Assembly (NCBI GenBank): GCA_030044455.1
Contig: JASHVU010000204.1
Location: 1-5,468 of the forward strand
Direction: 5' to 3'
Length of the DNA stretch: 5,468 bases
DNA from: Acidobacteriaceae bacterium
GTDB lineage: Bacteria > Acidobacteriota > Terriglobia > Terriglobales > Acidobacteriaceae
Below the pieces are notes generated by a model. The model searched no databases, was not told the DNA's origin, and saw only the letters and a list, made by a program, of their open reading frames with translations. Shown one piece after another: positions 1-3,970 of the stretch. Positions within the stretch are counted from its first letter, which is position 1. Each line of letters opens with the position of its first letter. The translations under genes and the position numbers were made by a program.

Positions 1-213
1 CAGAGGAGCAAGGCCGGGCAGGAGTTTACTTCCTCTACGAGCCAGGACGATTACAACGATTTTCTGCATTATCTGAAGCAGCCGGGGCGGCAGTTCTCCA
101 AACCGGGCCGGCCGGTGCAAGAGGAGTACGGCCTCTGGCTCGCCGATCGAAACAACATGCGCGCGGCCAATCAGGCTGCGCAGGGAACGGCGAACCACTC
201 CCAGACGCATTGA
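1..213 (+). CDS. C-terminal end of an unrecognised protein (5' truncated by the window)
   Basis: Frame 1 is open from the first base to a TGA at 211-213, giving the last 70 residues of a protein that starts outside the window. Two things mark this frame as coding: its third codon positions are strongly G/C, and frame 2 is closed early by a stop. Frame 3 is also open but has the wrong codon-position composition. The visible tail is hydrophilic. It has a Ser/Thr-rich stretch (residues 9-15), an acidic-aromatic segment DDYNDFLHYL, then basic Pro/Gly text (KQPGRQFSKPGRP), then EEYGLWLADRNN, and an Asn/Gln/Ala-rich end (NQAAQGTANHSQTH). There is no membrane segment and no motif I recognise. It may be a conserved hypothetical protein or the tail of a longer enzyme, and no function is assigned. 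The next gene (VOC) is convergent with it, 56 bases downstream, with no clear terminator between. Confidence 0.6.
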   Translation, partial: QRSKAGQEFTSSTSQDDYNDFLHYLKQPGRQFSKPGRPVQEEYGLWLADRNNMRAANQAAQGTANHSQTH

Positions 214-269
214 TCCCGAAAATCCGAGACGGAATTCAGGCCACCGGGCTCCCCGCAGCGGCGCTGATT

Positions 270-674
270 TCACACCGCAGCGTGCGGCATTTCGCACATC
301 AGCTCAATAGGGTGGCCGTCGGGATCGCTAAGGACGGCAAGCCAAAGATCGTGGTGGGGCATCCTGGCAACGAGGTGCGGCGGTTGCACGATCGCCACTC
401 CGCGGGCGCTGAGTACGTTGCAGGTCTGATTGATGTCGGCCACGCGGAAGTAGAGAATGACGCCACCCGTAGCCACCGGCTTGTCGCTCGCGCCGATCAA
501 GAGTCTCACATCGCCACACTGGAAGAACGACATGGTCCCGGCGTCAAAGAGATGCTTGAGGCCCAGCGTTTCGCCGTAGAATTTCGTCGACCGCGCCAGG
601 TCAGTCGCGTAGATGGCAATCTGGCCAATGCTTTCGAGTTGCACTGCGGATGGATCGCTGCTTGCGCTGCTCAT
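270..674 (-). CDS. VOC (glyoxalase/bleomycin-resistance/dioxygenase) superfamily protein
   Basis: A 134-residue single-domain protein of the vicinal oxygen chelate fold, the usual length for one two-module VOC chain, probably cytosolic and dimeric. The first beta-alpha-beta module starts at IGQIAIYATDLARSTKFYGE (residues 16-35). The second has ILYFRVADINQ (73-83) and ends with the classic SDPDGHPIEL (116-125). Candidate metal ligands are Gln18 (where many relatives have His), His107 or His108 in the ARMPHHDLW stretch, and Glu124. Family members bind a divalent metal and act on glyoxalase-type adducts, catechols or antibiotics, so the substrate cannot be read from sequence. The start is secure: AGGAGGT at 681-687 lies 6 bases before the ATG. 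The gene is divergent from a MarR regulator, and a palindromic operator sits directly upstream of its ribosome binding site, so repression by that regulator is likely. A role in removing a toxic small molecule is inference. Confidence 0.9.
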   Translation of the reverse strand: MSSASSDPSAVQLESIGQIAIYATDLARSTKFYGETLGLKHLFDAGTMSFFQCGDVRLLIGASDKPVATGGVILYFRVADINQTCNVLSARGVAIVQPPHLVARMPHHDLWLAVLSDPDGHPIELMCEMPHAAV

Positions 675-680
675 GGAAAA

Positions 681-690
681 ACCTCCTTTT
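681..690 (-). promoter_or_regulatory. Strong Shine-Dalgarno of the VOC gene
   Basis: Read on the minus strand this is AAAAGGAGGT, a near-perfect match to the 16S anti-SD, 6 bases before the ATG at 674-672. It fixes the start of the VOC gene. It is the only textbook ribosome binding site among the starts visible in the window. Confidence 0.85.
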
Positions 691-692
691 AT

Positions 693-705
693 TTAGCTCA
701 GCTAA
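693..705. promoter_or_regulatory. MarR/SlyA-type operator palindrome between the VOC gene and marR
   Basis: TTAGCTCAGCTAA is a perfect inverted repeat, six base pairs each side of a central C (TTAGCT-C-AGCTAA). It closely resembles the SlyA consensus TTAGCAAGCTAA that I know from enterobacteria, which belongs to the MarR family. It lies 18 bases from the VOC start codon, just upstream of that gene's Shine-Dalgarno, and 19 or 25 bases from the two possible marR starts. A dimer bound here would cover the probable transcription start of the VOC gene and block both directions. The palindrome is seen directly. Its recognition by the adjacent regulator is inferred from position and family habit. 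Confidence 0.7.
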
Positions 706-708
706 TGA

Positions 709-737
709 AATATCATGAGAAGACATGGTTATGACAA
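709..737 (-). promoter_or_regulatory. Possible sigma70 promoter of the VOC gene
   Basis: On the minus strand TTGTCA (737-732, five of six matches to TTGACA) is followed after 17 bases by GATATT (714-709, four of six matches to TATAAT). This would place the transcription start near 702, inside the palindrome at 693-705, giving a leader of about 28 bases that contains the Shine-Dalgarno. The -35 box would overlap the first codons of marR, and the -10 overlaps a TATCAT (711-716) that could serve marR on the other strand. Moderate match only. Confidence 0.35.
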
Positions 738-1171
738 GCAAAATCTCATGGGATTCGCTGGAAATTGCCGACCGGCTCCATTCGACGGCCATCCACCTGC
801 TGCGCAAGCTGCGCCGTGAAGATGCGCGAACCGGTTTGAATACCCCTCGTCTCTCCGCTTTGTCAGTGATTGTGTTTGCCGGCCCCATAGCCTTGGGCCA
901 GCTTGCCGCTGCCGAGCAGGTGCGCCCGCCCACAATGACTCGAATCGTCAAAGCGCTCGTAGCGATGGGCCTTGCAACCCGGCGCCGGAATCCCGAAGAT
1001 GCGCGTAGCGTTCAGATCGCGCCCACTTCCGCAGGAAAAAGGCTGATGATGCGGGGCCGCGAACGCCGCGTGCGCTCGCTGGCTGCACAGGTCGACAGGC
1101 TGACACAACATGAGCGCTCAACGCTCCGCCAGGCGGAGGCAATCATCAGCAGAGTAGTAACCGCAATGTAG
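731..1171 (+). CDS. MarR-family transcriptional regulator
   Basis: A winged-helix repressor of the MarR family, 146 residues from this ATG, the usual length. Residue positions below count from this start. The N-terminal dimerisation helix (about 8-34) leads into the winged helix: IALGQLAAAEQV (54-65), a recognition helix around PPTMTRIVKALVAMG (67-81), and the wing RNPEDARSVQIAPTSAGKRLM with the conserved Asp90-x-Arg92. A long C-terminal helix (about 110-145) completes the dimer interface. Start choice: an ATG at 725 is in frame, but the only SD-like sequence, GAGAAG at 717-722, is 8 bases from the ATG at 731 and only 2 from that at 725. A leaderless message from TATCAT (711-716) would instead favour 725. 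The protein has no cysteine, so redox sensing by thiols as in OhrR is unlikely and a small-molecule ligand is expected. It is divergent from the VOC gene and probably represses it and itself through the palindrome at 693-705. Confidence 0.92.
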   Translation: MTSKISWDSLEIADRLHSTAIHLLRKLRREDARTGLNTPRLSALSVIVFAGPIALGQLAAAEQVRPPTMTRIVKALVAMGLATRRRNPEDARSVQIAPTSAGKRLMMRGRERRVRSLAAQVDRLTQHERSTLRQAEAIISRVVTAM

Positions 1172-1200
1172 ATAGGATCTCGCACCTGGCAGACGAGCGT

Positions 1201-2520
1201 TTAAGCCGTGCCACCCAGGTTTGCCGGGATTTCGATGGACACCATGGTGCCGCGGCCGGGGTTGCTGACCACATTAAAGCGCGCCTGATCGCCGTAGAGG
1301 ACGTCGAGGCGTTCCTGCACATTCTTCATTCCGATGCCGGCGCCGGTGCGGCGAAGCGCGCCTGGGGGGCGGTTACCCATACCCACGCCATCGTCGGCCA
1401 CTTCAATAAGAATGCGGTCGCCATTGAGCTGGCTGCGCAGCGTAACCGTGCCGCCGTTGATGCGCGGCTCCAGGCCGTGCTTGATGCTGTTTTCAATCAG
1501 CGGCTGAAGCAGGATGCTGGGCACCATCACCGAAAGCGTGCGCGGGTCGATCTCTTTCTCGACTCTGAGCTTGTCGGCGCCGAACCTAACCACCTCAATA
1601 TCGAGATAGTCGTCGGTAAAGTTCAGCTCCTGGCTGAGTGGAATATAGGTGTCGTGATCCTTCAGCAAGGCGCGCAGAATGTTGGCGAGCTTCACGGTCA
1701 TCACCCGCGCCAGCTCCGGCTGGCTGCGTACTAGTGAAGCAATTGAATTCAGGGTGTTGAAAAGGAAGTGAGGATTGATCTGCCTCTGCAGTGCGTCGAG
1801 GCGCGCCTCGAGCAGGAGCCGCTTTTGCTCTTCAAGCGAAAGCTCGACGCGCAGCGCATTCCACACCTTGAGTGCAATGCCCACCACGATGGGCGCGCTG
1901 ATCCAGACCAGCGGCTGCAGCCAGATGTTGTTGGCCAGCAGCGCGAAGAGCCGGCGTGGGAATTCGTGAGCGATCCAGTCGCGCGCCATCTCCATCACCA
2001 CGATGATGACCAGCAGCAGAATCTGACGATCGATGCGTGGCTTGGGCAGGTTGCGGCGCACCCACCGGTAAATGCTGAGATCGATGAACGGCGTGAACGA
2101 CCAGATGTTCTCGGCTCCGACGAAGCGGCCGAGCACTCCCGCGGCGAGCCCGAGCACAACATTGAATGGCAGAGCCAGGTACTCGAAATGCAAAAGAGCG
2201 GGGACTGAAAGCACGGCGCCGCTAAACATGGCCCAGCCCGGACCGACCAGCAGTCCGAGCAAAATCACCGCCTCAAACGAGATGTCGGCCGCCTTGAAGT
2301 TCGGCACTATAAAGCGGAAATAAACACCCAGGGTGAGTGGGACGAGGAAAAACGCCAGCAGGGCAAGCGTCTGGCGGTGCCGGCGTTGCTCGGCAAACAA
2401 CAGCCGGCGGAAGGTACTGGCGCGCGCCAGCACGCTGGCCACTGAAGCTACCACCCCCAGCTTTACCAGCAGCGTGATGAGCAGGATCCGGTAATCCACC
2501 CCACAACTGTATCGCGCCAT
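1201..2520 (-). CDS. LytS/YehU-type sensor histidine kinase, membrane-bound, orphan
   Basis: An inner-membrane sensor kinase, 439 residues from the ATG at 2520. About six membrane segments (roughly 10-31, 51-73, 82-97, 98-133, 166-181, 199-219) form a sensor region resembling the 5TM-5TMR_LYT type, for example ILLGLLVGPGWAMFSGAVLS. A charged helix with coiled-coil character (221-247) leads to the His_kinase domain with QINPHFLFNTLNSIASL; His251 is the expected phospho-acceptor. The ATPase domain has its N-box at QPLIENSIKHG (339-349), the G1 box DDGVGMG (376-382), the G2 box GAGIGMKN (393-400) and GRGT (422-425), so it looks catalytically complete. LytS-type kinases normally pair with a LytTR response regulator, but none is present in the window. 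Start: the frame extends to a TTG at 2583, without a Shine-Dalgarno. I prefer the ATG at 2520 because the first membrane helix follows it closely, though it also lacks a clear SD; a GTG at 2499 is possible. It lies downstream of the GNAT gene on the same strand, with an 80-base gap, and may be cotranscribed. Confidence 0.93.
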   Translation of the reverse strand: MARYSCGVDYRILLITLLVKLGVVASVASVLARASTFRRLLFAEQRRHRQTLALLAFFLVPLTLGVYFRFIVPNFKAADISFEAVILLGLLVGPGWAMFSGAVLSVPALLHFEYLALPFNVVLGLAAGVLGRFVGAENIWSFTPFIDLSIYRWVRRNLPKPRIDRQILLLVIIVVMEMARDWIAHEFPRRLFALLANNIWLQPLVWISAPIVVGIALKVWNALRVELSLEEQKRLLLEARLDALQRQINPHFLFNTLNSIASLVRSQPELARVMTVKLANILRALLKDHDTYIPLSQELNFTDDYLDIEVVRFGADKLRVEKEIDPRTLSVMVPSILLQPLIENSIKHGLEPRINGGTVTLRSQLNGDRILIEVADDGVGMGNRPPGALRRTGAGIGMKNVQERLDVLYGDQARFNVVSNPGRGTMVSIEIPANLGGTA

Positions 2521-2599
2521 GCGAGTTGGGAGCCAGACGAATGGAATAGACGATGAAGCTGGAAGTTCTTTTGACGGCCGCAAGAAAAGCGAAGCGTCG

Positions 2600-3094
2600 T
2601 TAGAGCGAAATGCGAATCAGGATGGGCTGGCTTGCAGGCGGCTGTGGCGAAGGTAGCGATCCCGGGGCCGGATCGCTGCTGCATTCAAATCCCATTTGCC
2701 GGTAGAGCGCCAGGGCCTCACGCATCTGCGGCATCGTGTCTCCCACCAGTTCGGTGTAGCCGGCGGCGCGCGCCTCGTTCATCACCCACCCAAGCAACGC
2801 GCGCCCCAGCCCATGTCCGCGCCAGGCAGACCGCACGTAGAGACGTTTAGGCTCGGCACGGCAGTCGTCGACGCGGCGCAGCGCCACGCAGCCCGCCGCT
2901 TCACCGTTCAAACGCACAAGGGCCAGGCGTCCCGTAGGAGGAGCATAGGAGCCGGGCAGTCCGGCCAATTCAGCGCCGAAGTTCTGGAAGCAGGGAGTGA
3001 AGCCGAAGGAGTTCCAGTACTCTTCGAGGAGCACACGCACTGTTGCGAGATCGCTTTCGCCTGCGACTGGAAGTATTTGAAAGTGTGATTGCAT
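2600..3094 (-). CDS. GNAT-family N-acetyltransferase
   Basis: A 164-residue cytosolic acetyltransferase of the GCN5-related fold, transferring acetyl from acetyl-CoA to an amine that cannot be named from sequence. The N-terminal part (SDLATVRVLLEEYWNSFGF, then FQNFGAELAGLPGSY) and AAGCVALRRV (66-75) match a common bacterial subfamily. Motif A is KRLYVRSAWRGHGLGRALLG (83-102), with the acetyl-CoA pyrophosphate loop at Arg92-Gly-His-Gly-Leu-Gly97. ALALYRQMGFE (127-137) carries Tyr131, in the place of the usual general acid. The C-terminal tail is odd: a Pro/Ser-rich run (DPAPGSLPSPQPPASQ, 141-156) sits before the last strand PILIRISL, where relatives I recall have only a short loop. The ATG at 3094 is the only reasonable start, yet the nearest SD-like sequence, AGAGGA at 3110-3115, is 15 bases away. 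The gene is divergent from ribA and upstream of the histidine kinase on the same strand. Confidence 0.9.
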   Translation of the reverse strand: MQSHFQILPVAGESDLATVRVLLEEYWNSFGFTPCFQNFGAELAGLPGSYAPPTGRLALVRLNGEAAGCVALRRVDDCRAEPKRLYVRSAWRGHGLGRALLGWVMNEARAAGYTELVGDTMPQMREALALYRQMGFECSSDPAPGSLPSPQPPASQPILIRISL

Positions 3095-3121
3095 GGCGCG
3101 TGTCTTCGGTCCTCTTTGCTC

Positions 3122-3151
3122 ATGCTATCTGCACCCTGACCTGCATCACAA
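3122..3151 (-). promoter_or_regulatory. Weak promoter candidate for the GNAT gene
   Basis: On the minus strand TTGTGA (3151-3146) and TAGCAT (3127-3122) are separated by 18 bases, each matching four of six consensus positions. The start of transcription would fall near 3115, at the AGAGGA that is the only SD-like sequence. This is the best candidate in the 89-base divergent gap, but the match is weak. Confidence 0.25.
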
Positions 3152-3171
3152 CCGGTCACTCGTTCATCAAG

Positions 3172-3177
3172 TAAAAT
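3172..3177 (+). promoter_or_regulatory. Candidate -10 box of ribA, spaced for a leaderless transcript
   Basis: TAAAAT matches the -10 consensus TATAAT at five of six positions and ends 6 bases before the ribA ATG, so transcription would begin at or next to the A of the start codon. There is no Shine-Dalgarno in the bases before this ATG and no convincing -35 box at 17 bases. The box is flanked by a 5-bp inverted repeat, ATCAA (3166-3170) and TTGAT (3177-3181), that could be a small operator or chance. Confidence 0.4.
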
Positions 3178-3183
3178 TGATCT

Positions 3184-3828
3184 ATGGCATTCGAAGGTGC
3201 AATCAAGGTAGCGGAAGCGGATTTCCCCACACGATGGGGGAATTTCAGGATTCTGGGCTTTGAGGGCAAACCGGATCATGAGCCCGACTGCGGTCCCGCT
3301 GCACCCCTCAAAGAAGCGCCCGAGGGTCTGGTAGCCGTGGTGATGGGCGACATTCACGCGGCGCCGCCGCTGGTGCGAATTCATTCCCAATGCCTCACCG
3401 GCGATGTGTTTGGTTCGCTGCGATGCGATTGCCGGTTACAGCTCGAGATGGCGCTGACCATGATCGGCGAGGCCGGCGCAGGGATTCTGCTCTACGAGCA
3501 GCAGGAGGGCCGCGGCATCGGACTGATGGCCAAGCTGAAGGCCTACGAGCTGCAGGACCAGGGGCTGGACACGGTTGAAGCCAACGAAGAGCTTGGCTAT
3601 GCCGCCGATTGCCGCGCCTACCAACTTCCTGCCGCCGTGCTCAAGCTGCTGGGCGTAAGCCGAGTGAGGTTGATTACCAACAACCCCGAGAAAGTAGCGG
3701 CGCTTGAGTCGGCCGGCATCGAGGTCGTGGAGCGGGTATCGGCCGAGGTTGAGCCACTGGAGAGCTTTGCCGGATACCTGAAGACCAAGCACGAGAAGAT
3801 GGGGCACATTCTCGAGTCCTCGGAGTGA
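3184..3828 (+). CDS. ribA: GTP cyclohydrolase II
   Basis: First committed enzyme of riboflavin synthesis. It converts GTP to 2,5-diamino-6-(5-phosphoribosylamino)pyrimidin-4(3H)-one with release of formate and pyrophosphate, in the cytosol as a zinc-dependent dimer. The 214 residues are a monofunctional RibA like that of E. coli (196 residues), without the fused RibB domain of RibBA. The zinc site is intact: Cys70, Cys81 and Cys83 in [28 protein letters not shown] (104-114) holds the catalytic-loop Tyr104. [10 protein letters not shown] holds Asp142 and Arg144, equivalent to the E. coli catalytic Asp and Arg. LITNNPEKV (163-171) and KHEKMGHIL (202-210) are the usual C-terminal signatures. The extra length is mainly a Pro/charged loop at about 29-46, where E. 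coli is shorter. The ATG places the N-terminus level with E. coli RibA, but no Shine-Dalgarno precedes it. No other riboflavin gene and no FMN riboswitch is nearby. Confidence 0.96.
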   Translation: MAFEGAIKVAEADFPTRWGNFRILGFEGKPDHEPDCGPAAPLKEAPEGLVAVVMGDIHAAPPLVRIHSQCLTGDVFGSLRCDCRLQLEMALTMIGEAGAGILLYEQQEGRGIGLMAKLKAYELQDQGLDTVEANEELGYAADCRAYQLPAAVLKLLGVSRVRLITNNPEKVAALESAGIEVVERVSAEVEPLESFAGYLKTKHEKMGHILESSE

Positions 3829-3904
3829 GCAAGAGGCAACAGAAGTTTGAAGGGGCGTGACTTCACAGGCTGCGGAAAAACTCAATGGGGCACGGTTTTG
3901 AAAG

Positions 3905-3924
3905 GGCACGACTTCAGTCGTGCC
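3905..3924. terminator. Perfect hairpin, possible weak bidirectional terminator
   Basis: GGCACGACT (3905-3913) and AGTCGTGCC (3916-3924) are exact reverse complements. Allowing for a real loop this gives an 8-bp G/C-rich stem closed by TTCA. It lies 76 bases after the ribA stop and 46 after the membrane-protein stop. There is no T-run on the plus side. On the minus side the stem is followed by CTTTC only, so intrinsic termination would be weak. It is most likely the core palindrome of the surrounding repeat. Confidence 0.4.
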
Positions 3925-3937
3925 GATAGGGCCTTTA

Positions 3938-3957
3938 AAAGCCGAGGGCTTTAGCCC
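3938..3957. repeat. Overlapping alternative hairpins at the end of the repeat block
   Basis: AAAGCC (3938-3943) pairs with GGCTTT (3947-3952) around a GAG loop, while GGGC (3946-3949) can pair instead with GCCC (3954-3957) around TTTA. The two pairings share bases and exclude one another. Such nested short palindromes are typical of degraded REP-like elements. Confidence 0.45.
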
Positions 3958-3970
3958 CTGAGGGAATCCT

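Larger units (their letters stand above)
3846..3964. repeat. Composite REP-like palindromic repeat in a convergent intergenic gap
   Basis: The gap between the ribA stop and the next stop holds no gene but dense repeat structure. TTTGAAGGGGCGTGACTTCA (3846-3865) recurs as TTTGAAAGGGCACGACTTCA (3897-3916), 17 of 20 bases identical. Between them are ACAGGCTGCGGAAAAACT and GGGGCACGG. The second copy runs into a perfect hairpin at 3905-3924, and GGGCTTTAGCCC (3946-3957) follows. I recall blocks of this composition (ggggcacg...cttcag...cgtgcc, the reverse of ttttccgcagcctgt, and gggctttagcccc) as frequent between acidobacterial genes. That is recollection, not a search. It may be an untranslated REP/MITE-like element, and may also help end transcription from both sides. 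Confidence 0.7.

Noticed and set aside
275..287. Inverted repeat CCGCA-GCG-TGCGG as a terminator for the VOC gene
   Set aside because: Only a 5-bp stem, inside the last codons of the gene, with no T-run on either side.
705..716. Second small inverted repeat ATGA-AATA-TCAT beside the marR operator
   Set aside because: Four base pairs in an A/T-rich promoter region is expected by chance; not convincing as a second operator.
210..734. Long plus-strand open frame of 174 codons, open even further upstream
   Set aside because: It is the antisense shadow of the VOC gene. That gene has a clear fold signature and a strong Shine-Dalgarno on the other strand, while this translation is rich in His/Arg without any motif.
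1172..1200. Terminator between the convergent marR and kinase stops
   Set aside because: Only a 4-bp CTCG/CGAG pairing with an 11-base loop and no T-run.
1768..2208. Plus-strand open frame of 146 codons inside the histidine kinase
   Set aside because: Antisense to well-conserved kinase sequence; the translation is low-complexity, rich in Gln/Glu/His, with no ribosome binding site.
2696..3088. Plus-strand open frame of 130 codons over the GNAT gene
   Set aside because: Shadow of the acetyltransferase, whose motif A and catalytic Tyr region are unmistakable on the minus strand.
3095..3183. FMN riboswitch upstream of ribA
   Set aside because: The gap is only 89 bases, is shared with a divergent gene, and shows none of the conserved RFN helices.
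3436..3909. Minus-strand open frame of 157 codons over ribA and the repeat block
   Set aside because: It overlaps the entire catalytic half of ribA and begins inside a repeat, with no recognisable domain.
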